The notes beneath the pieces were generated by a model, which worked only from the letters and a program-made list of their open reading frames with translations, was not told where the DNA came from and made no database searches. From positions 186,001-250,000 of the forward strand of contig NZ_CP036267.1 of the NCBI RefSeq assembly GCF_007744255.1: a DNA stretch of 64,000 bases. Direction: 5' to 3'. Positions 7,338 through 14,507 of this stretch are shown one piece after another. The position numbers and the translations under genes are program-made. This stretch comes from Thalassoglobus polymorphus. Lineage in GTDB: Bacteria > Planctomycetota > Planctomycetia > Planctomycetales > Planctomycetaceae. Each line of letters begins with the position of its first letter. Within the stretch, counting starts at the first letter, position 1.

Positions 7338-9601
7338 TGCAATGCCTAGACTACGCGAAAGAGTTACACGAAGCGGGAATTTCTGTTTTCCCGGTCGGAT
7401 CCAATAAGGTTCCACGGGGGCCATGGAAGCGGTTTATTAAGACCCGGCCAACAGCGGAAGAGGTCCAGGGCAGTTTTTCGCAGCCGGTCGGGATTGGCCG
7501 GGTATGCGGGGCGATCTCTGGCAACTTAGAGGCGATTGATTTCGACATTGACGATGAGGCCGAAACGGACTTAACCACAGACGATGCGTTGAGGGCGTGG
7601 GCGGCAATTGTGGACGAATTGCGGCCGGGATTGCGAAGCAATCTCTGTCTAATCCGGACGCCACGACCCGGCTATCACGTTAACTATCGCTGCGAAAGCC
7701 CCGTAGAGGGCAACCAAAAGCTAGCATATGTGCCGAGCCGATCACAGGCCGGCAAGTGGAAGGCAATTTTAGAGACACGCGGGGAGGGCGGTTACTGTCT
7801 ATCACCTGGATCGGCAGATTTTTCGCATCCGTTGGGGGCGTCGAACTATCAACACATCGCCGGGCCGAAGTTGTCGGAGTTGCAGACGATCACGGCCGAT
7901 GAGAGGGCCGTTCTATTGCAGGCGGCCCGGCAGTTCAACTGCAAGCCAGAGCTTGTTTCACATGAGCGTCCGGCCGGGAATTCCGTCGACCGGTCTGAAG
8001 GGATCCGGCCGGGCGATGATTTCGAGCAACGTACGACATGGGCGGAAATCTTAGAGCCGGCCGGCTTCACGTTCGTTGGTTCCGAGGGCGACACCGGACG
8101 TTGGCGACGTCCAGGAACAAAGAGTTTACTGTCTGCGACCACAAACGCGGGCGGCTCGGGCTTGTTCTATCCGTTCTCGCCGAATTGTGGAATGGAACCG
8201 AACCGGGGTTATAACAAGTTCTCCGTTTACGCTTGGCTGAATCACGGCGGCGATATGTCAGCGGCGGCCAATGAGTTGACGCGTCAAGGCTACGGAAAGC
8301 GGGCCGATCTAAGCCACGTGAACATTGACGAGGCGTTAAGAACGGCCGAGAAGCGGAACGAAGAAAAAAGCCAGTCAACCGAATTTCCGAGCCACTTATT
8401 ACACGTTCCGGGGATGATTTCCGGCTTAATCGATTACACGATTCGCACGGCGTTTATTCCACAGCCGGTTTTGAGCTTGGCGGCTTCAATCTCTTTGATG
8501 GGGGCGTTAATTGGCCGGAAGGTGACAGACGATTTCGGAAGCCGGGCGAATGTTTACACGGTCGGGCTTTGCCGATCAGGTGGCGGCAAGGAACACAGCC
8601 GGAAAGTGAACAAGGCGGCATTAGTTGCAGGCCAAGCCGATCCGATTATTGGCCCGGAAGAATTCGTTTCGGGGCCGGGAATTATCAACGCCATTGGCGA
8701 GCCAGATGAGCCGGCACTCTTGTTTCAAAATGATGAGATCGGCCGATTCCTGAAGTCTATCGGCAATGGCCAGAAGAATCCTCATTTGTATCAAGTTGTT
8801 ACCGTTCTTATGAAGCTTTTCACATCGTCCGATTCTGTTTTCTTGGGAGCGGCGTACGCGGATTCAAAAAAGAACATCAAAATAGATTGCCCGAACGCTT
8901 GCCTATACGGGACGACGGTTCCGGGATCGTTTTTCGACTCATTAGAAAAGGAGAGTTTAACGGATGGCTTCGTTTCAAGGTTGTTGATTTTCGAGGGGGA
9001 CGACAACGCAGAGATCAACACGCGGCCAGTTCGCGAAGAGTTTCCGGCCGAGCTTGCAGCGGACGTAAAACGCTGGTTTGAGTTCAAGCCGGGCGGGAAC
9101 TTGTCGGACATTACAGCACAGCCGAGAGTCGTTCAAACAACGCCGGACGCCGGAAAGATGTTGATGGATTTCACAGTGAGAAGCTTATCGCAAAGAGACG
9201 ATGACATTGAACAAGCATTGTGGAGCCGGGCCGGGGAGAAGGCCCGCAAGCTTGCTCTTATTCACGCTTGTTCAGAGAGTTTCGATGATCCATTGATTGA
9301 TACGCACGCGGCCGAGTGGGCCATTGAGTTGGTGACCTACTTAACGCAGCGTCTTCTTTCGATGGCGGTTGATTACGTGTCGGAAAATGAACATGAACGC
9401 AGTTGGAAGAAGCTGGAAAGAGTGATTCAAGACCGGGGATCAATTCGCTCATCGGAGTTGCACGCAAAGACACGATTTCTCAAGGCTTCCGAGCGTTGGG
9501 GAATGCTAAAGGAACTGGAAAGCCGGGGCGTTATTGCCATCTCGGATGAGGGCAGTTCTGGCGGAAGAAGAGCGTCAATGATTACCTGGACGGGGGATTG
9601 A
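7337..9601 (+). CDS. Primase-polymerase fused to DUF3987 helicase-like domain
   Basis: The 754-residue product has an N-terminal bifunctional primase/polymerase domain (residues about 1-190). It carries GISVFPVGSNKVPRGPW and the acidic motif IDFDID (67-72), which should bind metal and nucleotide. The second half (about 340-650) resembles DUF3987, with a P-loop-like CRSGGGKEHS and a following LLFQNDEIGRF acidic strand. The C-terminus looks like a winged helix. Such fusions prime phage DNA replication. No separate DNA polymerase gene is present, so host polymerase is probably used. It overlaps the HNH stop by one base. Confidence 0.85.
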   Translation: MQCLDYAKELHEAGISVFPVGSNKVPRGPWKRFIKTRPTAEEVQGSFSQPVGIGRVCGAISGNLEAIDFDIDDEAETDLTTDDALRAWAAIVDELRPGLRSNLCLIRTPRPGYHVNYRCESPVEGNQKLAYVPSRSQAGKWKAILETRGEGGYCLSPGSADFSHPLGASNYQHIAGPKLSELQTITADERAVLLQAARQFNCKPELVSHERPAGNSVDRSEGIRPGDDFEQRTTWAEILEPAGFTFVGSEGDTGRWRRPGTKSLLSATTNAGGSGLFYPFSPNCGMEPNRGYNKFSVYAWLNHGGDMSAAANELTRQGYGKRADLSHVNIDEALRTAEKRNEEKSQSTEFPSHLLHVPGMISGLIDYTIRTAFIPQPVLSLAASISLMGALIGRKVTDDFGSRANVYTVGLCRSGGGKEHSRKVNKAALVAGQADPIIGPEEFVSGPGIINAIGEPDEPALLFQNDEIGRFLKSIGNGQKNPHLYQVVTVLMKLFTSSDSVFLGAAYADSKKNIKIDCPNACLYGTTVPGSFFDSLEKESLTDGFVSRLLIFEGDDNAEINTRPVREEFPAELAADVKRWFEFKPGGNLSDITAQPRVVQTTPDAGKMLMDFTVRSLSQRDDDIEQALWSRAGEKARKLALIHACSESFDDPLIDTHAAEWAIELVTYLTQRLLSMAVDYVSENEHERSWKKLERVIQDRGSIRSSELHAKTRFLKASERWGMLKELESRGVIAISDEGSSGGRRASMITWTGD

Positions 9602-9676
9602 ATGGTGAGTTTTATATCTTTGGCAATTGTTGCCATTGTTGCTTTTTTAGTTGGCTATGAAGCCGGAAGGGATTAA
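9602..9676 (+). CDS. 24-residue single-span membrane peptide
   Basis: ATG 9602 directly follows the primase stop (TGAATG). It reads 24 residues, with a hydrophobic stretch of about 16 (ISLAIVAIVAFLVGY) and a charged end EAGRD. The tight spacing on both sides (4 bases to the next ATG) supports translation. Function unknown. Confidence 0.5.
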   Translation: MVSFISLAIVAIVAFLVGYEAGRD

Positions 9677-9680
9677 TAGA

Positions 9681-10067
9681 ATGGCAATTAACGGATGCAA
9701 AAAAGGGAAAGCAGGAGAGAGAGAGCTTTCTCATGCTCTTAATGGTTTGCTCGGCACGTCTTGCCGGCGTGGTCAGCAGCACACCGGACTGGAAGGAAAA
9801 GACGTTGTGGGGCTCGATGGTATCCACATTGAATGCAAGAGGGTTGAAAAACTCAACCTGGACAAAGCCGTTCAACAATCCGTGCGGGACGCATCGGCCG
9901 AAGATGTGCCGGCCGTTTTTCATCGTCGGAATCGTCAGCCCTGGTTGGTTACGGTTCGGCTCGATGACGCGGTTTCATTCGCGGAAAGGATCCTGGAGAA
10001 CAAAGCGGCGGGGGATTCTGAAGCACTGGCACATATGTTTCTAAACAATCAATTCACAGAAGAGTAA
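9681..10067 (+). CDS. PD-(D/E)XK nuclease, Hjc-like Holliday junction resolvase
   Basis: The 128-residue protein starts MAINGCKKGKAGEREL; an in-frame ATG 10 codons upstream at 9651 lies inside the membrane peptide gene. It shows the order of the restriction-like nuclease fold: GERELSHAL (Glu of helix 1), GKDVVGLDGIHIECK (catalytic Asp and E-x-K) and a following helix KAVQQSVRDA. Archaeal Hjc-type resolvases and similar phage nucleases share this. The likely role is resolving branched DNA produced by the recombination genes upstream. Confidence 0.7.
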   Translation: MAINGCKKGKAGERELSHALNGLLGTSCRRGQQHTGLEGKDVVGLDGIHIECKRVEKLNLDKAVQQSVRDASAEDVPAVFHRRNRQPWLVTVRLDDAVSFAERILENKAAGDSEALAHMFLNNQFTEE

Positions 10068-10071
10068 GCAG

Positions 10072-10082
10072 CAACCTACCAC
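10072..10082 (+). repeat. Start-associated element CAACCTACCAC
   Basis: Exact match, 20 bases upstream of ATG 10103. Copy 2: 46240-46250. Confidence 0.75.
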
Positions 10083-10102
10083 AAACACGAAAGAAAGAAC
10101 TT

Positions 10103-10609
10103 ATGACTAAGAAATCCCATAAAACCACCATGCCATTCTCTGTAATGGCGGCCGGTAATGTCGACAAGTTCACCGGTTCCATTAAGCGGGCCATCCGTCT
10201 TTTTCGGTCAATGGCGGCCGAGCGGGGAAAGGTGAGAGAGCTGGAATCTCTGGTGTCTCTTTACTCTCGCGAGCTTGGCAAGATGTCGGTTCGATACGCC
10301 GAGAGTGCAAGCCGGGGCGATTTGCTGAAAATGCAGGTGGGCGAACTCAAGGAGAAGTTGCAGGCGGCGGAACGCCGAAAGAATGAACTCTCTAGCAGAA
10401 ACGCAGATCTCACCATGCAATTGCAGTCTGAGAAGGCAATGAGAATGACAGCCAACAATCGGCACTTGAAGTCTGAAGAAGAACGGCAAGTTCAAGGCGA
10501 GCTTCTAGCCGATTACCGGGACCAGCTAGAGCAGGCCAACAAGACGCTGGCAATGTTCTCTGAGATGTCATTTCGGGAGCTTCTCGGCTGGTTCTTCGCC
10601 AGTCGTTAA
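10103..10609 (+). CDS. Unknown coiled-coil protein
   Basis: The 168-residue product has a basic N-terminus and a nearly continuous heptad-like coiled coil from about residue 38 to 150, rich in Arg, Glu, Lys and Leu. It ends with an aromatic helix FRELLGWFFASR. No family recognised. The leader holds the start-associated element and a GAAAGAAAG purine site. Confidence 0.6.
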   Translation: MTKKSHKTTMPFSVMAAGNVDKFTGSIKRAIRLFRSMAAERGKVRELESLVSLYSRELGKMSVRYAESASRGDLLKMQVGELKEKLQAAERRKNELSSRNADLTMQLQSEKAMRMTANNRHLKSEEERQVQGELLADYRDQLEQANKTLAMFSEMSFRELLGWFFASR

Positions 10610-10632
10610 GCCGGGCCGGCTTCTTCACTCTT

Positions 10633-10643
10633 TGACCTATCAC
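10633..10643 (+). repeat. Variant start-associated element (TGACCTATCAC)
   Basis: Differs at three positions, 13 bases upstream of ATG 10657. Copy 2: 46801-46811. Confidence 0.4.
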
Positions 10644-10656
10644 AGAAAGCAGACGA

Positions 10657-11082
10657 ATGAATTGCAATCAGCGCACGACTTACGGAATCATGAGCAGCCC
10701 GGCCAGTTCATGCAGGAAGTACGGATGGTGGCCGGGGACAATCGTAACGGCCGATCCGTTGCAGGCCGGCGACTGTCCACCATTGTTGCGAATCCTGGAC
10801 GTCGGAACGATGCGAGTGACAGTTGAAGTCGTCCAGGTTGGCGACTTACAAACCAAGCGACCGCGAGAGGTTGCCGAAACTTCACAGCCGGGCGTTTTCG
10901 AGTGGTTCCACCGTATGCGGAACTGGCAAGTGTCCGAGCATTCGCCGAGCAAACATCTAATCTTGAAGAAAGCCGCAGCAAGAGAGTTGCTAGACGAATG
11001 GTTCCGGGCAGCGACAGAAGGGAGGGACGACAACGCGGAGGCAATCAGCCAAGGTCTCCGGGAGCTTCTCGCGAGCAAGTAG
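10657..11082 (+). CDS. Unknown 141-residue protein
   Basis: No recognised family. The N-terminus is Cys/Ser rich (MNCNQRTTYG...SSCRKYGWW). The middle looks like a small beta domain (LRILDVGTMRVTVEVVQVGD) and the C-terminus is helical (AAARELLDEWF...). It is the last gene before a strong terminator. Confidence 0.6.
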   Translation: MNCNQRTTYGIMSSPASSCRKYGWWPGTIVTADPLQAGDCPPLLRILDVGTMRVTVEVVQVGDLQTKRPREVAETSQPGVFEWFHRMRNWQVSEHSPSKHLILKKAAARELLDEWFRAATEGRDDNAEAISQGLRELLASK

Positions 11083-11084
11083 GC

Positions 11085-11118
11085 AAACGGCCCTGGAGAA
11101 ATCCGGGGCCGTTTTTTT
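11085..11118 (+). terminator. Strong intrinsic terminator
   Basis: Stem AACGGCCC/GGGCCGTT (11086-11093 with 11105-11112), with further pairing GGA/TCC in the loop, followed by a run of seven T. It closes the early operon. Copy 2: 47253-47286. Confidence 0.9.
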
Positions 11119-11130
11119 ATTTTCAGAAAT

Positions 11131-11175
11131 AACTTGCGTAAGTTTGTTGCACTGTCGGTTAAACTTGTATGAGAT
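11131..11175 (+). promoter_or_regulatory. Promoter with inverted-repeat operator (unit 1)
   Basis: AACTT-GCGT-AAGTT inverted repeat at 11131-11144, then -35 TTGCAC (11147-11152), 17 bp, and -10 TGAGAT (11170-11175). A further AACTTGT lies in the spacer. The same arrangement recurs at 12190-12234. Copy 2: 47299-47343. Confidence 0.65.
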
Positions 11176-11193
11176 TCTTTCTCACGCGGACAG

Positions 11194-11204
11194 CAACCTA
11201 CCAC
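11194..11204 (+). repeat. Start-associated element CAACCTACCAC
   Basis: Exact match, 17 bases upstream of ATG 11222 and 18 bases after the proposed -10. Copy 2: 47362-47372. Confidence 0.75.
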
Positions 11205-11221
11205 GAACCGAAGGCGATCCA

Positions 11222-11431
11222 ATGAACATCACGCGGACGCAATGCGACAAAACTTATCTTTACGTTGATAACGTCATGGGAGTGACGAGAGATTTTCACG
11301 AACATATCGCGGCTTTCGTATTGCATGCAACGCCATTGCCGGGAATCATTGGCGATCTCTTTGAGATTACGATACTCAAGGGGTACAACGCCGATGGATC
11401 CGACAGGGGCATTGTGAACTGGCAAGATTGA
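11222..11431 (+). CDS. Unknown 69-residue protein
   Basis: First gene after promoter unit 1. Start at ATG 11222 (MNITRTQCDKTYLYVDN) behind CCGAAGGCGATCCA. An in-frame ATG at 11144 lies within the promoter and is rejected. Mostly beta-type sequence. Not recognised. Confidence 0.55.
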   Translation: MNITRTQCDKTYLYVDNVMGVTRDFHEHIAAFVLHATPLPGIIGDLFEITILKGYNADGSDRGIVNWQD

Positions 11432-11457
11432 ATTCTCTTTCAACCGAAGGCGATCCA

Positions 11458-11673
11458 ATGAGCAAGAAAAAAAGCAAGATTCATAGACAGCCGATCTCAG
11501 GCCCGGTTGATTGGTGGGACGCATTCAAGGCAGCAGCCAAGAAAGACGGCCGGCCGTTATCCGAATGGGTGACCGATCTCTGCAAAGACGCGTTGCCGGC
11601 GAGCGAACGAAAGAAACTCAGCGAGAGAACGCCACAGGGCCGGCCAAGAGTTGAGAAGGGCAAGGAGCAATGA
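11458..11673 (+). CDS. Small basic protein, possibly ribbon-helix-helix DNA-binding
   Basis: The 71-residue product begins MSKKKSKIHRQPISGPVDWWDAFKAAAKKDGRPLSEWVTDLCKDAL. A beta-like segment, a helix and PLSEWVTDLC resemble Arc/CopG-type ribbon-helix-helix proteins. If so, it is a candidate binder of the AACTTG operators upstream. The leader ACCGAAGGCGATCCAATG is an exact repeat of the leader of the previous gene. The call is tentative. Confidence 0.5.
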   Translation: MSKKKSKIHRQPISGPVDWWDAFKAAAKKDGRPLSEWVTDLCKDALPASERKKLSERTPQGRPRVEKGKEQ

Positions 11674-11837
11674 GACCACGGACCGAACTTGAGGAACTCG
11701 GCCGAGCCATCCAGGCATTGCGGGCCGAGCTATTGAAGATTCTCTATCCGGTCATAGAGCCGGCGTTAAACTTCCTTGCCGGCGTTCTTCGTTGCCGGCA
11801 AGGAGATCAACCTACCACAAAGGAAAAAGATAAATGA
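11670..11837 (+). CDS. Unknown 55-residue peptide
   Basis: ATG 11670 overlaps the previous stop (ATGA). The peptide MRPRTELEELGRAIQALRAELL... is helical with an amphipathic centre. Its 3' end reads through the start-associated element (coding QPTT) and overlaps the next start. Function unknown. Confidence 0.5.
   Translation: MRPRTELEELGRAIQALRAELLKILYPVIEPALNFLAGVLRCRQGDQPTTKEKDK
11808..11818 (+). repeat. Start-associated element CAACCTACCAC
   Basis: Exact match, 15 bases upstream of ATG 11834, inside the coding sequence of the preceding peptide. Copy 2: 47976-47986. Confidence 0.75.
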
Positions 11838-12109
11838 AGACAATTACCGAACACATTGAGCAGCTAATAGCGGCCGGCGTTGAATCGCCGAGCGTTTTAA
11901 TTTCCTATGAGGATGGAAAAGGAAAGTGCATTGGCCCGCATTGGGTTATCACGGCTGGGGGCAGGGTGAACGGGAAGGCTGCGCAATGTTCGCAAAGAGT
12001 CACGGCGTGGGCAGCAGAGAGGGCCAGGTGTTGTGCGATTCAAAAAACGATCCAGATAGCGTTCGAAAGGATGGCGTTTTTTGCGGCATGCCACACAGCG
12101 AGCGATTAA
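11834..12109 (+). CDS. Unknown 91-residue protein
   Basis: Start ATG 11834 follows AAAGGAAAAAGATAA. The N-terminus MKTITEHIEQLIAAGVESPSVLIS looks like a genuine helix-strand unit. The C-terminal half is Ala/Cys rich. Not recognised. Another frame is open over the second half (11926-12126), but it lacks a ribosome site. Confidence 0.5.
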   Translation: MKTITEHIEQLIAAGVESPSVLISYEDGKGKCIGPHWVITAGGRVNGKAAQCSQRVTAWAAERARCCAIQKTIQIAFERMAFFAACHTASD

Positions 12110-12134
12110 CTACGATTCCAGTCTAAGCAACTCA

Positions 12135-12175
12135 GAAAAAGCCCGGTCCAGGTTAAGCTTGAACCGGGCTTTTTC
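12135..12175 (+). terminator. Intrinsic terminator
   Basis: Stem GAAAAAGCCCGGT with matching ACCGGGCTTTTTC, T-rich downstream. It ends the 11222-12109 transcription unit. Copy 2: 48303-48343. Confidence 0.85.
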
Positions 12176-12189
12176 GTTTTCTCGAAAGA

Positions 12190-12234
12190 AACTTGTGCAA
12201 GTTTGTTGACCGTCAAAATAAACTTGTGTAACAT
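12190..12234 (+). promoter_or_regulatory. Promoter with inverted-repeat operator (unit 2)
   Basis: AACTTG-TG-CAAGTT inverted repeat at 12190-12203, -35 TTGACC (12206-12211), 17 bp, -10 TAACAT (12229-12234), with AACTTGT again in the spacer. Copy 2: 48358-48402. Confidence 0.75.
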
Positions 12235-12252
12235 TTCGGTTCACGAGACAAG

Positions 12253-12263
12253 CAACCTACCAC
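12253..12263 (+). repeat. Start-associated element CAACCTACCAC
   Basis: Exact match, 19 bases upstream of ATG 12283 and again 18 bases after the -10. Copy 2: 48421-48431. Confidence 0.75.
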
Positions 12264-12282
12264 AGCAAACGGAAATAAGACG

Positions 12283-12531
12283 ATGGCGAATGCAACACGC
12301 AACGAACGAATCCAGAGAATGGAAAAGACACTTTCAGGAATCGCCGGCCGGGCCGTTGAGTTAACAATCAGGGGAGAGAAGGCGTTTACATTTTCATACG
12401 CCGGCCGTCCAGGGGAAGCACAGGCGAAGCTTTATAAGTTCTTCCAATCGTGGGCCGACGGATCCGTTAACCTGGAATGCGAATACGACGAAGAGTTCCA
12501 GGAAACTTTCATTTTCCTAGAGATCTCATAA
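12283..12531 (+). CDS. Unknown 82-residue protein
   Basis: Single gene between promoter unit 2 and a terminator. The sequence alternates helix (RNERIQRMEKTLSGIA) and strands (AVELTIRGEKAFTFSY, VNLECEYDEEFQETFIFLEI), with an acidic C-terminus. It looks like a small alpha-beta fold. No family recognised. The layout resembles a separately controlled lysogeny or immunity gene, but that is inference. Confidence 0.6.
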   Translation: MANATRNERIQRMEKTLSGIAGRAVELTIRGEKAFTFSYAGRPGEAQAKLYKFFQSWADGSVNLECEYDEEFQETFIFLEIS

Positions 12532-12568
12532 ACGTTCAATCTCGGCCGGTCCAGGAATTACCAGGGCC

Positions 12569-12605
12569 GGCCGGGCTAGCATTTAGCTCGGCCATTGTTT
12601 TTTTC
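12569..12605 (+). terminator. Intrinsic terminator
   Basis: Stem GGCCGGGCTA/TAGCTCGGCC (12569-12578 with 12584-12593), followed by ATTG and a run of T. Copy 2: 48737-48773. Confidence 0.75.
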
Positions 12606-12655
12606 TTACACAATTTCGACTCAACCGGGCCGTCAATAAAAATCAGGGGGATTTG

Positions 12656-13531
12656 ATGCCAGACGTTAGGGAATTTTTAGACGATTCACTTTCTAGTGAA
12701 ATGCGGGATCTTATCCACTCGCTACGCCGAACGATTGCCGGCTATGAGGCGGCCCTATTCGATGGCGGCCGGCCGGGGGATGATCCGGCGTTGTCGGCGT
12801 ATCATGCGGCTATGTCGTCTCCGTTGAGTTGCCGGGCTGATCATAGTGAGTCGGCAACAAGAAAACTCATTCGAAAGAAAGGAACGAAGCCATCCAGCCG
12901 AAAGTGGATGAGCTACCAGGAAGCACGAACTCTAGTCCACTCGCTAAGAATACCCGAAAAGACCGGCAAGGCCGCCCGCAATGGCTGGCGGGCATATTGG
13001 AAAGAGAACAACCGACCGGACGGTCTGCCATTCGATCCAATTTCCGTATACAAAGACTTTGTCGATTGGTCGGATTTTCTTGGAATGTCGGCCAATGAAT
13101 TATCAGGCGAAGCAAACAGGCTAGAGGGCGAGCGAATAATGAGAGTTATAGTTGCTAATAGAATCGAGTCAGTTTCTCAATATAGGTCGTTCCGGAAAGA
13201 CCTAGCGGGAGAGGTGGCTAAATTGCCGGCGTATTCGACCCTTGCAAGGAAAGAATGGTTCAAGGGGTTTCCCAAAGTGGAAGGATCCGCATCGGCTCGT
13301 CACGAAAGTCGCACCTCCAGAGTATACACGGGGGACTTCAACGCCAAAAAGTTCTATTCCTATTGCATCAGGCATGAAATCACATCTATCAAAAAACTGA
13401 AGACTCACAGGCGAACACTAACCGACGAACAGTGCCAGGATTGCCCTACGAGGGAATACTTGCAGAAGGACAGTTCAGGCTTTCTAGGCTTTCCGACAAT
13501 CGACGAAGTAGACGAAGCCAAGCAGCAATAA
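12656..13531 (+). CDS. Protein with phage-integrase-repeat-unit-like motifs
   Basis: The 291-residue product starts at ATG 12656 after CAGGGGGATTTG; TTG 12653 would add one residue. Residues about 82-145 (MSYQEARTLVHSL...GWRAYWKENNRPDGLPFDP...YKDFVDWSDFLG) match the pattern of the phage-integrase repeat unit (S-Y-x-E-A...W..Y...P..P...Y....W..WLG). Weaker copies seem to follow near 180-215 and 230-285. There is no tyrosine recombinase catalytic core. Such repeats may bind DNA. It lies just left of the palindrome array, so binding there is a reasonable guess. Confidence 0.6.
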   Translation: MPDVREFLDDSLSSEMRDLIHSLRRTIAGYEAALFDGGRPGDDPALSAYHAAMSSPLSCRADHSESATRKLIRKKGTKPSSRKWMSYQEARTLVHSLRIPEKTGKAARNGWRAYWKENNRPDGLPFDPISVYKDFVDWSDFLGMSANELSGEANRLEGERIMRVIVANRIESVSQYRSFRKDLAGEVAKLPAYSTLARKEWFKGFPKVEGSASARHESRTSRVYTGDFNAKKFYSYCIRHEITSIKKLKTHRRTLTDEQCQDCPTREYLQKDSSGFLGFPTIDEVDEAKQQ

Positions 13532-13559
13532 TCCGGCCACACATCGCCAGGAGCCACAG

Positions 13560-13601
13560 AGAGCCGTCAGGACGCGTTCAACCGTCTTGGCGGCTCTTTT
13601 T
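13560..13601 (+). terminator. Intrinsic terminator
   Basis: Stem AGAGCCG/CGGCTCT with inner GACG/CGTC pairing, followed by TTTTTACG. It closes the 12656 gene. Copy 2: 49728-49769. Confidence 0.8.
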
Positions 13602-13729
13602 ACGTCTTGTGCCCGCAAGTCTTCTCTCAGGGTCACTCTGGAGTCCTGCGGAGCGAACCTGGCCGACACTCAACCACGCCGGCCGGTTCCAGCTTTCAGC
13701 CAGACTACAAATCAACGGAACTTTATGGG

Positions 13730-13966
13730 CTTTTTGGTAAATGCCATTTACCAATAAGTTTTGAGGGAATACCGCAAGAATCATCTAATAATAATAAAAA
13801 AAATACTTTTTGGTATATTGGTATCTCTGTTTCAATCTCTCATTCTCTTTTAATCTTGAACCTCTAAGAACCAATTACCAATAAGTTTTTTCGTCGACGT
13901 AACGTTCTTGAAGGCAACAGCTTGTGGAGAAAACTTTTTGGTAAATGCCATTTACCAATAAGTTTT
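13730..13966. repeat. Palindrome array (candidate origin or operator cluster)
   Basis: Two large palindromes share the arm TTGGTAAATG, a central C and the reverse arm CATTTACCAA. The first spans 13730-13758 and the second 13930-13966, where 18-bp arms (AAAACTTTTTGGTAAATG and its reverse complement) carry one mismatch. Between them lie a left half-site ACTTTTTGGTA (13805-13815) and a right half-site TTACCAATAAGTTTT (13875-13889), so the array is itself symmetric. The centre is markedly AT-rich. Copy 2: 49898-50134. Confidence 0.75.
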
Positions 13967-14189
13967 GAGGATACCATAAACGGTCATTGATGAAACGTGG
14001 GACTCTTGCAGGCGATTCTATCCAGCCACGCCACGCACGCCACGGCTGCCATTGTGGCATATAGCATGACTGCCAAAATGGCAATCGGGTCCTTTTTGGC
14101 GTCTCGGTCCGTACTGGGTCAGGCGGAGGTACTGGCCCTATTGGTAGTTACATCCAATCAGCCGGCCGGGCCTGCCTGTCGTTCTGGCA

Positions 14190-14225
14190 GTGTCATACTT
14201 TTGCATAGGGGTACACGACGCGAAC
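14190..14225 (+). promoter_or_regulatory. 36-bp conserved element, copy A (late promoter candidate)
   Basis: The element contains TTTTGCATAGGGGTA and ends GCGAAC. A near-identical element stands before the gpW-like gene at 20832-20867. It lies about 50 bases before the lysis-type genes. Copy 2: 50358-50393. Confidence 0.55.
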
Positions 14226-14276
14226 GTTACAGCAGGCGGCCCGAAGCGGCCCGGAACTTAGCTAGGGGAATGAAAT

Positions 14277-14507
14277 GTGAATCCAGAAATCATTGCCGTA
14301 TTGGTCGGCGGGGCCATTGGAATCCTAAGCGGATTTATTGCGTGGCTTACTCGAATTTCTTTCAATGTCGGCTGGATCAAGTCCACCATTGAGACACAGC
14401 TAGCCAGCCATGAGAAAGAACTCAATTCGCTAGACACGCGAGTTGCCACAGTAGAGCAGAAAACAGCAACACATGAGGCAAGGCTTGACCGGCTCATCGA
14501 CGATTAG
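14277..14507 (+). CDS. Small membrane protein with coiled-coil tail (holin-like)
   Basis: The 76-residue product starts with GTG 14277 after TAGGGGAATGAA. Residues 5-28 form one hydrophobic helix (IIAVLVGGAIGILSGFIAWL) and residues 38-76 a heptad-type coiled coil. Size, single span and position before a cell-wall-hydrolase-like gene fit a holin or spanin-like lysis protein, which is inference. It overlaps the next gene by 35 bases. Confidence 0.5.
   Translation: MNPEIIAVLVGGAIGILSGFIAWLTRISFNVGWIKSTIETQLASHEKELNSLDTRVATVEQKTATHEARLDRLIDD

Larger units (their letters stand above)
13602..14276. other. 675-bp non-coding region: palindromes, AT-rich core, late-type element
   Basis: This is the largest gap in the unit. 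It holds the palindrome array (13730-13966) with an AT-rich stretch (about 13780-13866). Further right are several small GGCA/TGCC inverted repeats (14045-14085), a short hairpin CTGCC/GGCAG (about 14172-14190) and the 36-bp element at 14190. Short open frames across it are not supported by ribosome sites or family resemblance. Copy 2: 49770-50444. Confidence 0.7.

Noticed and set aside
10680-11222. 180-codon minus-strand frame
   Set aside because: It is a shadow of the 10657-11082 gene, crosses the terminator and promoter, and shows only Ser/Arg-rich filler.
13607-14392. Open frames of 69-131 codons over the palindrome region, both strands
   Set aside because: They read through palindromes and repeats, lack ribosome sites and have unnatural composition.
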